Part shown: one piece after another, positions 14,768-23,355 of the stretch
Layout of the letters: every line of letters begins with the position of its first letter
How positions within the stretch are numbered: position 1 is the stretch's first letter
NCBI RefSeq assembly: GCF_005889725.1
Contig: NZ_VCKX01000076.1
Location: 1 to 45,172 of the forward strand
DNA: 45,172 nt
Origin: Nonomuraea zeae
GTDB taxonomy: Bacteria > Actinomycetota > Actinomycetes > Streptosporangiales > Streptosporangiaceae
Direction of reading: 5' to 3'
Translations under genes and position numbers: made by a program
Notes under the pieces: model-generated
Told to the model about the DNA's origin: nothing
Databases searched by the model: none
What the model saw: the letters and a program-made list of their open reading frames with translations, nothing else

Positions 14768-15613
14768 GTGACTGGCGACATCCGCGCGTTGCTGTCGCGC
14801 CATCTCCCCGACTACCGGGTGCGCTCCCTCCGCCGGCTCGGCCGCGGCCTCGACAACGTGGTGTACGAGGTCAACGACGAGCTGCTGGTGCGGACGAACA
14901 AGGCGGCCGACCCCCAGGCGACCCGGCAGGAGGTCGCCCGGCTGGCGGCCGTCAGGGAGCTGTCCCCGCTGCCGGTCCCTGAAGTGGTCTTCGCCGACGA
15001 GGAGTCGGGCGTGATCGCGTACCGCAAGCTGGCCGGCGAGCCGCTCAACCAGCAGCCCGTGGACGACCCCGAGCGGCTGGCCGAGCCGCTCGGGGGCTTC
15101 CTCAGCGCCCTGCACGGGATCTCGCCGGGCCGGATGCGCGAGCTGGCGCCCCTGGACGTCTACCCGGCGCACACCCTCCTGCAGGACGCCGAGCTCGACT
15201 ATCGGGACGTCGAGCAGCACGTCCCGGAGGCGCAGCGGCCCTTGGTGGAGCGGTTCCTCCGGGACGCCCCGCCGGACGAGCCGCGCACCCTGCGCTTCTG
15301 CCACAACGACCTGGGGGCCGAGCACCTGCTGGTGGACGCCAGAACCAGCTCGATCACCGGCGTCATCGACTGGACGGACGCGGCCGTCACGGACCCGGCC
15401 CACGACTTCGCCCTGATCTACCGCGACCTGGGCCCGGAGATCTTCGAGCTCACGGTGTCGCACTACGAGTTCGACCTGGACGATGAGGACCGGGCGCGGG
15501 TGCTCTTCTACGCCCGCTGCGCCCTGATAGAGGACCTCGCTTACGGCCTCAGCACCGGCCCCGCCCACTACGCCGACGCCGCCTTGTCCCACCTGTCCTG
15601 GACGTTCTCCTAG
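14768..15613 (+). CDS. Aminoglycoside phosphotransferase-fold kinase
   Basis: A 281-residue APH/choline-kinase-fold protein. The catalytic loop is HNDLGAEHLLVD and the metal-binding segment is GVIDWTDAAVTDPAHDFA; both are intact, so an active kinase is likely. Substrates of this branch vary (antibiotics, homoserine, small metabolites) and cannot be told from sequence. The GTG start is chosen because TAGGCT lies 7 nt upstream (leaderless). It may be independent of the ngc operon because of the palindrome between them. Confidence 0.78.
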   Translation: MTGDIRALLSRHLPDYRVRSLRRLGRGLDNVVYEVNDELLVRTNKAADPQATRQEVARLAAVRELSPLPVPEVVFADEESGVIAYRKLAGEPLNQQPVDDPERLAEPLGGFLSALHGISPGRMRELAPLDVYPAHTLLQDAELDYRDVEQHVPEAQRPLVERFLRDAPPDEPRTLRFCHNDLGAEHLLVDARTSSITGVIDWTDAAVTDPAHDFALIYRDLGPEIFELTVSHYEFDLDDEDRARVLFYARCALIEDLAYGLSTGPAHYADAALSHLSWTFS

Positions 15614-15705
15614 CCGAAGCCGGCACGGACCCTCGACGACCGCGACATCGCCCGACGCGGGAAAACGGCTCGCCTCAGGCCCGTATGTCCTGCTTTGCTG
15701 CCTGC

Positions 15706-16257
15706 ATGACCTCTGTATGGGTGGGCGAGCGGGTGCGCCTGCGGGCCAAGGAGCCCGACGACTGGGAGGCGTTCCACTCCTTCGAGGAAGACTCCGACGC
15801 GGTCAGGAACGGCTGGCGCCTGCACCCGCCCAGCTCGGCCGCCTACGCGAAGAAGCGGACCGCCGAGGAGGCCGAGCAGCGGCCCGACCTCGACGACCCC
15901 GACCTGGTGATCGCCACCAGGGACGGCAACGTCCCCGTCGGGTCGATCGGCGCCCACCACAGCGACCGTGACCACGGCACCTTCGCCTACGGGATCAGCG
16001 TCGGCACCCCCTACCACCGCAAGGGCTACGCCAGCGAGGCCATCGTCCTGCTGCTGCGCTACATGTTCTTCGAGCGCCGCTTCCAGAAGGCCGAGGCGTG
16101 GGTCTACAGCTCCAACGACGCCTCGCTGGCCCTGCACCGGCGGCTGGGCTTCGTGGAGGAGGGCCGCCGGCGCAGGAGCCATTACGCCAACGGCCGCTAC
16201 GACGACGAGGTCCTCTTCGGCATGACGATCGAGGAGTTCACCGCGCTGCACACCTGA
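15706..16257 (+). CDS. GNAT acetyltransferase, RimJ/RimL-like
   Basis: A 183-residue N-acetyltransferase that would transfer acetyl from acetyl-CoA to an amine. The beta-strand/alpha core is visible in VGSIGAHHS, GISVGTPYHRKGYASEAIVL (the CoA-pyrophosphate loop R/Q-x-x-G-x-A is HRKGYA) and NDASLALHRRLGFVEEGRRR. A start at the ATG 15706 gives the normal MTSVWVGERVRLR family N-terminus; an upstream ATG at 15685 is possible. No Shine-Dalgarno is seen. It ends 4 bp from the convergent metE stop, both stops lying in the palindrome TGACCGGTCA. Confidence 0.8.
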   Translation: MTSVWVGERVRLRAKEPDDWEAFHSFEEDSDAVRNGWRLHPPSSAAYAKKRTAEEAEQRPDLDDPDLVIATRDGNVPVGSIGAHHSDRDHGTFAYGISVGTPYHRKGYASEAIVLLLRYMFFERRFQKAEAWVYSSNDASLALHRRLGFVEEGRRRRSHYANGRYDDEVLFGMTIEEFTALHT

Positions 16258-16261
16258 CCGG

Positions 16262-18409
16262 TCAGGCGCCCAACTCCGCGCGCAGCCGCCGGGTGGCGGT
16301 GACGACGTTCGCCAGCGACGCCTCCACCTGCTCGTACGTCCGCGTCTTCAGCCCGCAGTCCGGGTTGACCCACACCCGTTCCACCGGCAGCACCGCCAGC
16401 GTCCGCCGCAGCAGCTCCTCGACCTCCGCGGCGCCGGGCACCCGGGGCGAGTGGATGTCGTAGACGCCCGGCCCGAGCCCGCGCCCGAACGTCTCCACCG
16501 CCCCCAGGATCCGCGCCCCGGACCGGGCGGACTCGATCGTGGTCACGTCCGCGTCCAGCCCGTCGATGGCGGCCAGGATCTGGTCGGCGTCCGAATAGCA
16601 CAGGTGGGTGTGGATCTGGGTCCGGTCCCCGGCCCCCGAGGTGGCCCGCCGGTACGCCGCCACCGCCCACTCCAGGTAGTCCTCCTGCGCGGCCCGCCGC
16701 AGCGGCAGCAGCTCGCGCAGGGCGGGCTCGTCCACCTGGATGATCGAGACTCCGGCCGCCTCCAGGTCGCGCACCTCGTCCCTGACGGCGTCCGCCACCT
16801 GGAACACCACGTCACGCAGCGGCAGGTCGTCCCGTACGAACGACCAGGCCACGATCGTGACGGGCCCGGTGAGCATGCCCTTGACCGGCTTGTCCGTCAG
16901 CGACTGGGCATGGGTGGCCCACCGCACGGTGATCGGCTCGGGCCGGCTGACGTCGCCATGCAGGATCGGCGGCCTGGTGCAGCGCGAGCCGTACGACTGG
17001 ACCCACCCGGCCGCGGTGACGGCGAACCCGTCGAGGTGCTCGGCGAAGTACTGGACCATGTCGTTGCGCTCGGGCTCCCCGTGGACGAGCACGTCGAGCC
17101 CGAGCCGCTCCTGCACCCTGATGACCCGCTCGATCTCGGCCTCGACCTGCCGCTCGTAGGCGGCCTGAGACAGCGTGCCCGCGGTCACGGCGGCCCTGGC
17201 CGCGCGCAGCTCCCCGGTCTGCGGGAACGACCCGATCGTGGTGATCGGCAGCGCGGGCAGCCGCAGGTGCTCGGCCTGGGCCGCGGCCCGCACCGCGTAC
17301 GGGCTGCGCGACTCGGGCACGACCGGCCCCGGCAGCGCCACGGAGGGCCCGGCCGGCGCCGAGCCGTGGAACCCGGTCCGCGCCAGCGCCGCCACCTCGG
17401 CCACCTTCTGCTCCGCGAACGCCAGCCGCGCCTTCAACGCGGGCTCCAGCGCCGTTTCCGCGCTCACGTCGTAAGGCACGTGCAGCAGCGAGCACGAGGT
17501 GCTCACCACCACGTCGCCGGACGGTACGGCGGCCAGCGCGGCCAGCGCCCGCTCCGGCGAGGTACGCCACACGTCGCGCCCGGACACCACGCCCGCCACC
17601 ACGGTCTTCCCCGACAGGTCGACGACCGGGACGCCGCCGCGCACCAGGTCCACCCCGATGGCCTCCACCGGCGTGCCGGCCAGCACCGGCAGCGCCTCGC
17701 CGAGATCGCCGAAGTAGGAGGCCACGAACAGGCCGGGCCGGGCGCTCAGCGCGCCCAGCCGGTCGTAGGCGGACCTCAGCGCGGCCAGCTCCTCCGGCGT
17801 ACGGTCGCCCACCAGCGCCGGCTCGTCGAGCTGCACCCACTGGACCCCCTCGGCGGCCAGCGCGGCGAGCAGCTCCTCGTAGCACCCCAGCACCTCGTCC
17901 AGCCGCTCCAGCGCCGACCCCAGCAGCAGGAACGTCACCGGCCCCACCACGACCGGCCGCGTCTCGAAGCCCAGCGCCCGCGCCTCCCGCACCTCGGCCA
18001 GCGGCTTGGCCGGGTCCAGCTTGAACACGGTCTCCGGCCCGATCTCCGGCACGATGTAGTGGTAGTTCGTGTCGAACCACTTCGTCATCCGCAGCGGCGC
18101 CAGCCCTTCGGTGCCCCTGGCCATCGCGAAATAGGGGTCGGCGGCGTCGCGGTAGCGCGAGGGCACCGCGCCGAGCAGCACCGCCGTGTCGAGCACCTGG
18201 TCATACAGCGAGAACGTGTTCGACGGCAGCCCCTCCAGCCCCAGCTCGGCCAGCCGCCGCCAGGTCCGCTCCCTGATCTCGGCGCCCGCCCGGTCGAGCT
18301 CGGCCCGGCTCGTCCGCCCGTCCCAGTACGCCTCCAGCGCCCGCTTCAGCTCCCTGCGCGGCCCGATGCGCGGGTATCCGAGCACGGTGGACCTGGGGAA
18401 TGGGGACAT
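16262..18409 (-). CDS. metE: Cobalamin-independent methionine synthase
   Basis: A 715-residue MetE, somewhat shorter than the E. coli enzyme (753). It transfers the methyl group of 5-methyltetrahydropteroyltri-glutamate to homocysteine. The duplicated barrel is recognisable: the N-terminal half begins LGYPRIGPRRELKRALEAYW and the C-terminal half TTIGSFPQTGELRAAR. Zinc ligands are visible in HTHLCYSD (His, Cys) and NPDCGLKTR (Cys), with the Glu in TTIESARSG. The ATG at 18409 has GGAG ~9 nt upstream. It is divergent from a LysR-type gene, a MetR-like arrangement. The leader is short and I see no cobalamin riboswitch, unlike many actinobacterial metE genes. Confidence 0.95.
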   Translation of the reverse strand: MSPFPRSTVLGYPRIGPRRELKRALEAYWDGRTSRAELDRAGAEIRERTWRRLAELGLEGLPSNTFSLYDQVLDTAVLLGAVPSRYRDAADPYFAMARGTEGLAPLRMTKWFDTNYHYIVPEIGPETVFKLDPAKPLAEVREARALGFETRPVVVGPVTFLLLGSALERLDEVLGCYEELLAALAAEGVQWVQLDEPALVGDRTPEELAALRSAYDRLGALSARPGLFVASYFGDLGEALPVLAGTPVEAIGVDLVRGGVPVVDLSGKTVVAGVVSGRDVWRTSPERALAALAAVPSGDVVVSTSCSLLHVPYDVSAETALEPALKARLAFAEQKVAEVAALARTGFHGSAPAGPSVALPGPVVPESRSPYAVRAAAQAEHLRLPALPITTIGSFPQTGELRAARAAVTAGTLSQAAYERQVEAEIERVIRVQERLGLDVLVHGEPERNDMVQYFAEHLDGFAVTAAGWVQSYGSRCTRPPILHGDVSRPEPITVRWATHAQSLTDKPVKGMLTGPVTIVAWSFVRDDLPLRDVVFQVADAVRDEVRDLEAAGVSIIQVDEPALRELLPLRRAAQEDYLEWAVAAYRRATSGAGDRTQIHTHLCYSDADQILAAIDGLDADVTTIESARSGARILGAVETFGRGLGPGVYDIHSPRVPGAAEVEELLRRTLAVLPVERVWVNPDCGLKTRTYEQVEASLANVVTATRRLRAELGA

Positions 18410-18471
18410 GATCGTCAGCTCCTCGATGTCGTTCGGTAGATCGCTGCATCCTGCCGAGCACTCCGAACCTC

Positions 18472-18513
18472 GTGCATCATGTATTGGTGCTGCTTATGCA
18501 TAAGGAGATGCAC
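18472..18513. promoter_or_regulatory. Palindromic region between metE and lysR
   Basis: CTTATGCATAAG (18493-18504) is a perfect 12-bp palindrome, inside a looser pair GTGCAT (18472-18477) / ATGCAC (18508-18513). It lies at the start of the LysR gene, so it is a candidate autoregulatory and metE control site. Confidence 0.45.
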
Positions 18514-19335
18514 TGCTTCGCCGCGGTCGCCGGCCGGCTCAGCTTCTCCAAGGCCGCCGCCGACCTGGGGATGTCCCAGCCGGCCATGAGCCAGGCCATC
18601 ACCAGGCTCGAACGCGCCGCCGGGGTCAGGCTCTTCGAGCGGACCGCCCGCGAGGTGCGGCTCACGGCCGAGGGGAAGGGGCTGCTGCCGTACGCGGAGC
18701 AGGTGATCGAGGCGGCCCGCGCGTTCGCCGCGGAAGCGGCCAGATTGGCCCGGCCGACCATTCACCTGGCTTATCCACCGTTGGTCGGCGCGCTGGCGGC
18801 GCGGATCGCGCGGCGGCTGGCGGGACGCAGCCCGGCGATCGGGGTGGAGCTGCGGGCGGCGGGGCGCGGCGCGGCCGCGCAGGCGCTGGCGAACGGCGAG
18901 ATCTCGGCCGCGATCCTGGCGACCCCGGCGCCGGCGCAGTTCGTCACGGCGGCCAGATTCCACGTCACCGTCGATCACCTGGCCGTCCCCGCCGGGCACC
19001 GGCTGGAGTCCTGGCCCAGGGTCGGCGGGGCGGAGCTGGGCGGCGAGGTGCTGCTGTCGCCGGGCAGCCGGCCGTGGGCGGGGCTGCCGGGCCGCTCGCG
19101 CATGGTGGCCGACGACGACTTCGCCGCCGCGCTCGACCTGGTGGCGGCCGGCGCGGGCCTGCTGCCGATCCCGCAGCTCCTGGCGCGGACGATCAGGCGG
19201 GAGGACGTCCGCTTCGTGCCGCTGGACGCGGGGGACCTGCGCATCACGTATGCGCTGGCCTGGTCGAAGGAGCGCGTCACGCCGGAGCTGATGGCTCTGG
19301 TCCAGGCCGTGCAGGACGCTTTGTGGACCCGCTGA
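18496..19335 (+). CDS. LysR-type regulator divergent from metE
   Basis: A ~279-residue LysR-family protein: N-terminal winged HTH (FAAVAGRLSFSKAAADLGMS, QPAMSQAITRLERAAGVRLF) and a C-terminal substrate-binding fold with no obvious defects. Placement suggests control of metE, as MetR does in other bacteria, but the effector is unknown. The start is uncertain: ATG 18496 is given; GTG 18472, GTG 18487 and ATG 18508 are in frame. The AAGGAG directly before 18508 is too close to serve it. Confidence 0.78.
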   Translation: MHKEMHCFAAVAGRLSFSKAAADLGMSQPAMSQAITRLERAAGVRLFERTAREVRLTAEGKGLLPYAEQVIEAARAFAAEAARLARPTIHLAYPPLVGALAARIARRLAGRSPAIGVELRAAGRGAAAQALANGEISAAILATPAPAQFVTAARFHVTVDHLAVPAGHRLESWPRVGGAELGGEVLLSPGSRPWAGLPGRSRMVADDDFAAALDLVAAGAGLLPIPQLLARTIRREDVRFVPLDAGDLRITYALAWSKERVTPELMALVQAVQDALWTR

Positions 19336-19341
19336 GGGGGC

Positions 19342-20022
19342 TTAGACGACGGGCAGGTTCTTCAGCGCCTCGCGTCGGCTCAGGCCCGTGATCCCCTTCG
19401 CCTTGACGTAGCGGATCACCTCGGCCGGGTTGGTCTTGGCGTATTCGCGTAACGCCCACCCGATGGCCTTGCGGGCGAAGAAGTCGTTGTCCGACAGGCT
19501 CGGATCGATGCACGCGAACAGCAGGGCGGTGTCGGTGCGCTGCTTGAACCGGTTCTGGCAGAGGATCGCGGTGCGCCGCTTCCACAGGTCGTCGTGGTGC
19601 GCCCACTCCAGCATGAGCGGGCGCATCGAGTCGGGGTAGGAGGTGAGCAGGGCGCCCATCCGGTGCGTGGCCAGCTCGTCCACCAGGTCCCACCAGGCCC
19701 CTGTGACGATCATCTCCTCGTACATCGGGACCGTGTAGAGGGTCTGGAACTCCCGGTAGAGGTGATAGCCGGACAGCTCGATCGCGGCGTAGCGCTCCTC
19801 ACGGTATTCGGCCTCGCGCCACAGCGACAGCACCGCCCGCCGCCACTCGGGCGCGCTGTCGAGCCGGTGGTCGGCGAACACCCGCTTGAGCGCCGTGCGC
19901 CGCGGCACCGCCTGGACGCCCAGGAACGGCATCGCCGACTTCATGTAGGCGCGCATCGCCTCGGCCTTGCCGGGCTCGGCCACCGCCTGCAGTGCCAGCC
20001 GCACCGCCTTGCCGAGGCTCAT
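19342..20022 (-). CDS. AlkD-like DNA alkylation repair protein
   Basis: A 226-residue HEAT-repeat protein of the AlkD family, DNA glycosylases that remove alkylated bases such as 3-methyladenine and 7-methylguanine. Diagnostic stretches are AWWDLVDELATHRMGALL, DDLWKRRTAILCQ and FFARKAIGWALREYAKTNPA. Its start overlaps the kstR2 stop by 4 nt (ATGA), so it is co-transcribed with the steroid regulator; a functional link is not obvious. Confidence 0.88.
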   Translation of the reverse strand: MSLGKAVRLALQAVAEPGKAEAMRAYMKSAMPFLGVQAVPRRTALKRVFADHRLDSAPEWRRAVLSLWREAEYREERYAAIELSGYHLYREFQTLYTVPMYEEMIVTGAWWDLVDELATHRMGALLTSYPDSMRPLMLEWAHHDDLWKRRTAILCQNRFKQRTDTALLFACIDPSLSDNDFFARKAIGWALREYAKTNPAEVIRYVKAKGITGLSRREALKNLPVV

Positions 20023-20687
20023 CCCTTTTGCGTGGTGCGCTCGCCAGTGGCGAGCCCGTCGAAGAGCACGGTGATGTAGTGCTCGGCCAGGCCGCTGGTG
20101 TTGAGCCGGCCGCCCGGGCGGAACCAGCGCACCGCGACCCAGATCGTGTCGCGGATCATCCGGTAGGTGAGCTTGGGGTCGACGTCGGACCTGAACAGCC
20201 CGGCCGCCTGCCCGGCCTTGATCTGCGACACCCAGATCTGCTCGACCTCGTCCTCGGCCTTGACCAGGTAGTTGAACCGCTCGAACTGCCGCAGGTAGTT
20301 CCAGTCGTTCTGCATCACCGTGATCGCGGCCCGATGGGGCTCAAGGGTGCCGAACCCGATGCGCACCATCTCCGACAGCACCGTGCGCGCGTCGGCGCTG
20401 GTGTCGAGGGCGGCGCGGTAGCGGGCGATGAGGTCCTCGAGGAAGGTGGACAGGACCTCGTCGACGATCGTCTCTTTGGAGTCGAAGTGGTGGTAGAGAC
20501 TTCCGGAGAGGATGCCCGCCTCGTCGGCGATCTCGCGTACTGTCGTGGCCTGGAAGCCCTTGCGCGCGAAGAGCTCCGCGGCGAGCTTGACGAGGTGGTC
20601 TCGGCGCTCGGACGCCGACCCCGATGAGGTCGCGCGCTGGCGCTTCGCCGGGGTGGTGGCTGTGCCGGAGTTCTTTCGCGTGGTCAC
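20019..20687 (-). CDS. kstR2: KstR2: TetR-family repressor of steroid ring C/D catabolism
   Basis: A 222-residue TetR regulator. The HTH (TVREIADEAGILSGSLYHHF, about residues 49-68) and the ligand domain match KstR2, which in mycobacteria and rhodococci represses HIP degradation genes and is released by HIP-CoA. The GTG start at 20687 has CATAAT 6 nt upstream on the minus strand (leaderless). A site resembling the KstR2 operator lies 21 bp upstream, consistent with autoregulation. The surrounding fadA6, ipdABC and echA20 genes confirm the identity. Confidence 0.88.
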   Translation of the reverse strand: MTTRKNSGTATTPAKRQRATSSGSASERRDHLVKLAAELFARKGFQATTVREIADEAGILSGSLYHHFDSKETIVDEVLSTFLEDLIARYRAALDTSADARTVLSEMVRIGFGTLEPHRAAITVMQNDWNYLRQFERFNYLVKAEDEVEQIWVSQIKAGQAAGLFRSDVDPKLTYRMIRDTIWVAVRWFRPGGRLNTSGLAEHYITVLFDGLATGERTTQKG

Positions 20688-20693
20688 GTCACC

Positions 20694-20721
20694 ATTATGA
20701 GCCCTCAGACAATCGCTTGTT
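20694..20721 (-). promoter_or_regulatory. kstR2 promoter with degenerate KstR2 operator
   Basis: GACAATCGCTTGTT (20708-20721) matches AnCAAGnnCTTGnT except at positions 1 and 6. The minus-strand -10 CATAAT (20694-20699) follows. Probable autoregulation. Confidence 0.6.
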
Positions 20722-20759
20722 CACCTAACTGCCCCAGCTCATACGCCGTTCCGTTGTAG

Positions 20760-20778
20760 ACCAAGCGCTTGCTACGAT
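20760..20778 (+). promoter_or_regulatory. KstR2 operator and -10 of fadA6
   Basis: ACCAAGCGCTTGCT (20760-20773) is an exact match to the published KstR2 consensus AnCAAGnnCTTGnT. The -10 TACGAT (20773-20778) begins on its last base, 6 nt before the fadA6 ATG, so bound repressor would cover the promoter core. Confidence 0.8.
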
Positions 20779-20784
20779 GCCAGG

Positions 20785-21960
20785 ATGAGTGAGGCCTACA
20801 TCGTCGGCGCCGTCCGCACCCCCATCGGGCGAAAGAACGGCGGCCTGGCCCCGGCCCACCCCGCCGACCTCGGCGCGCACGTGCTCAAGGAGCTGATGGA
20901 ACGGGCGGACGCCGATCCGTCGGCCGTCGAGGACGTGATCTTCGGTTGCGTGGACACCATCGGGCCGCAGGCCGGGGACGTCGCCCGCACGTGCTGGCTG
21001 GCGGCCGGGTTCCCCGAGGAGGTCCCCGGCGTCACCATCGACCGCCAGTGCGGCTCCTCGCAGCAGGCGCTGCACTTCGCCGCCCAGGCCGTGCTCTCCG
21101 GCACGAACGACCTGGTGGTGGCGGGCGGCGTGCAGAACATGAGCATGATCCCCATCTCCTCCGCGATGCTGGCGGGCCGCCCGCTCGGCCACGAGACGCC
21201 GTTCTCCGGCTCCAAGGGCTGGACCGAGAGGTACGGCACGCAGGAGGTCTCCCAGTTCGCCGGCGCGGAGCGGATCGCCGCCACCTGGGACGTCTCGCGC
21301 GAGGAGATGGAGCGGTACGCGTACGAGTCGCACACCCGCGCCCTGCACGCCATCGACGCCGGATATTTCCGGCGCGAGATCGCCCCCTACGAAGGTGTCA
21401 CCACCGACGAGGGCCCCCGCAGGGACACCACCCTCGCGAAGATGGCCGGGCTCAAGCCCCTGACGGGCGGCGGCCGGCTCACCGCGGCCCTGGCCTCGCA
21501 GATCTCCGACGGCGCCGCGGCCCTGCTGGTCGCCTCGCCCAGGGCCGTGCAGGAGCACGGCCTGACCCCGCGCGCCCGCGTGCACCACCTGTCGGTACGC
21601 GGCGCCGACCCGATCACGATGCTCTCCGCCCCGATCCCGGCCACCGTCCACGCGCTCGGCATGACCGGCATGTCGATCGGCGACTTCGACGTGATCGAGA
21701 TCAACGAGGCGTTCGCGTCCGTCGTGCTGGCCTGGATCAAGGAGACGGGCGCCGACCCCGCCAGGGTCAACCCGAACGGCGGCGCGATCGCGCTCGGCCA
21801 CCCGCTGGGCGCGACCGGCGCCGTGCTGGCCGTCAAGCTGCTGCACGAGCTGGAGCGCACGGGCGGGAGGTACGGGCTGCAGACCATGTGCGAGGGCGGA
21901 GGACAGGCCAACGTCACCGTCATCGAACGTCTCGGTCCGGCCGACCCTGGGTCACCATGA
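20785..21960 (+). CDS. fadA6: FadA6-type steroid 3-ketoacyl-CoA thiolase
   Basis: A 391-residue thiolase. Catalytic residues are visible in DRQCGSSQQA (nucleophilic Cys), NEAFASV, GGAIALGHPLGATG (His) and TMCEGGGQAN (second Cys). In the KstR2 pathway FadA6 thiolyses the ring-opened CoA ester formed by IpdAB. The adjacent kstR2, the exact KstR2 operator, and co-location with ipdABC and echA20 support that role over generic acetyl-CoA acetyltransferase. The ATG is leaderless, 6 nt after TACGAT. The PhoD-like gene follows after 4 bp and is probably in the same transcript. Confidence 0.87.
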   Translation: MSEAYIVGAVRTPIGRKNGGLAPAHPADLGAHVLKELMERADADPSAVEDVIFGCVDTIGPQAGDVARTCWLAAGFPEEVPGVTIDRQCGSSQQALHFAAQAVLSGTNDLVVAGGVQNMSMIPISSAMLAGRPLGHETPFSGSKGWTERYGTQEVSQFAGAERIAATWDVSREEMERYAYESHTRALHAIDAGYFRREIAPYEGVTTDEGPRRDTTLAKMAGLKPLTGGGRLTAALASQISDGAAALLVASPRAVQEHGLTPRARVHHLSVRGADPITMLSAPIPATVHALGMTGMSIGDFDVIEINEAFASVVLAWIKETGADPARVNPNGGAIALGHPLGATGAVLAVKLLHELERTGGRYGLQTMCEGGGQANVTVIERLGPADPGSP

Positions 21961-21964
21961 GGAT

Positions 21965-23329
21965 ATGGCCAACCCCTTCACCCTGGGCGTCGCATCAGGA
22001 GAGCCGCTGCCCGACGGCGTGATGCTCTGGACCCGATTAGCCGTGGACCCCCTGCACGCCGATCCGAGGCGGCCGGGCGGCATGTCCCCGAGGGCCGTGG
22101 ACGTGCGCTGGCAGCTCGCCGAGGACGAGCGCTTCACCAGGGGCCTGCGGCAGGGGCAGATCCAGGCGTTGCCGCTCTCGGCGCACAGCGTCCACGTCAG
22201 GGTCGACGGGCTCAGGGCGGGGGCCGACTACTACTACCGGTTCAGGGCGGGCGGCCAGCAGAGCCCCGTCGGGCGCACCAGGACCGCCGACGACCCGGCC
22301 TCCACCCGGACCGTGCGCTTCGCGGTCGCCGACTGCCAGCGCTACGAGCACGGCTACTACACCGCCTACCAGCATCTCGCCGCCGAGCGGCCGGACGTCG
22401 TCTTCCACGTCGGCGACTACGTCTACGAGTCGCGGCAGTCGGCCCGCGTGGTGCGCCCGCTCGGGCCGGTGCCCGGCGAGATCGCCAAGCTGCACGAATA
22501 TCGCCAGCGCTACGCGCGCTACAAGACCGACCCCGACCTGCAGGCCGCGCACGCCGCCGCGCCCTGGGTGACGACCTGGGACGACCACGAGGTGCTGGAC
22601 AACTACCGGGGCAGGGGCGACGGCTCCGAGGCGTTCCTGAAGCGCAGGGCCGCCGCCTACCAGGCCTACTACGAGCACCAGCCGCTGCGGGTGCGCCCGC
22701 AGAACGGCAACCTGCAGATGTATCGCCGGCGGACCTACGGCGTGATCGCCGATTTCATGGTGCTCGACGTGCGCCAGCACCGGAACGCCGCCACCATGCT
22801 CGGCTCGGCCCAGGAGCAGTGGCTGATCTCCCGCCTGCACACCAGCCCGGTCCGGTGGCGGGTGCTGGTCCAGCCGCTGTTCTTCGCCCGCCGCTTCGTC
22901 CCGGGGCCGCCGCCGAACCTGCGTCCCGACTCCTGGGACGGCCACCAGGACCAGCGCGCGCGGATCCTGGCGGCGCGGGCGACCGGGCTGGTGGTGTTCA
23001 GCGGGGACGTGCACAACGCCTGGGCGGGCGAGCTGAAGGCCGACTTCCTGGATCCGGGCTCGGCCACGGTCGGGGTCGAGTTCGTGGCCAGCGCGATCAG
23101 CAGCATGCCGCCGGAGACCGACGGCGAGGCCGTGCTCGCGGCCAACCCGCATCTGAAGTTCTTCGACGCCCGCCGTGGTTACCTGGCGTGCTCGGCCGGT
23201 CCCGAAGAGCTGCGGGTGGCGTACCGGGCGGTGGACTTCGTGGACAAGAGAGGGGCTCCGGTGCGTACAGTGGCGGAGTTCGTCACTGACGGGAGCGGGC
23301 TGACGTTAGAAAATAGCTCTAGCAAATAG
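21965..23329 (+). CDS. PhoD-like phosphatase/phosphodiesterase lacking a Tat signal
   Basis: A 454-residue PhoD-type metallophosphoesterase. The N-terminal Fn3-like domain begins at once with NPFTLGVASGEPLPDGVMLW. The catalytic domain shows FAVADCQRYEHGYY, HVGDYVYES, TWDDHEVLDNYRG and FSGDVHNAW, so the metal-binding residues are present. PhoD proteins are usually exported by a twin-arginine signal with ~30 more residues; here none is present and the sequence upstream is the fadA6 end, so the protein is predicted to be cytoplasmic. GAGG lies just before the ATG. Being 4 bp after fadA6, it may be under KstR2 control. Confidence 0.85.
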   Translation: MANPFTLGVASGEPLPDGVMLWTRLAVDPLHADPRRPGGMSPRAVDVRWQLAEDERFTRGLRQGQIQALPLSAHSVHVRVDGLRAGADYYYRFRAGGQQSPVGRTRTADDPASTRTVRFAVADCQRYEHGYYTAYQHLAAERPDVVFHVGDYVYESRQSARVVRPLGPVPGEIAKLHEYRQRYARYKTDPDLQAAHAAAPWVTTWDDHEVLDNYRGRGDGSEAFLKRRAAAYQAYYEHQPLRVRPQNGNLQMYRRRTYGVIADFMVLDVRQHRNAATMLGSAQEQWLISRLHTSPVRWRVLVQPLFFARRFVPGPPPNLRPDSWDGHQDQRARILAARATGLVVFSGDVHNAWAGELKADFLDPGSATVGVEFVASAISSMPPETDGEAVLAANPHLKFFDARRGYLACSAGPEELRVAYRAVDFVDKRGAPVRTVAEFVTDGSGLTLENSSSK

Positions 23330-23348
23330 GAAACTTTCCTATTAGATT
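23325..23348 (+). promoter_or_regulatory. Palindromic operator over the GH3 promoter
   Basis: AATAGGAAA-c-TTTCCTATT (23325-23343) is a perfect 19-bp palindrome. The -10 TAGATT (23343-23348) begins at its last base, 7 nt before the ATG. GGAAA-s-TTTCC palindromes are typical of actinobacterial ROK-type repressors of glycosidase genes, such as CsnR, as far as I recall. The first bases overlap the end of the PhoD-like gene. Confidence 0.65.
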
Positions 23349-23355
23349 TCGGGTC

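Noticed and set aside
18410..18495. Cobalamin riboswitch before metE
   Set aside because: Only ~60-90 bp between the divergent genes, with no B12-box-like sequence.
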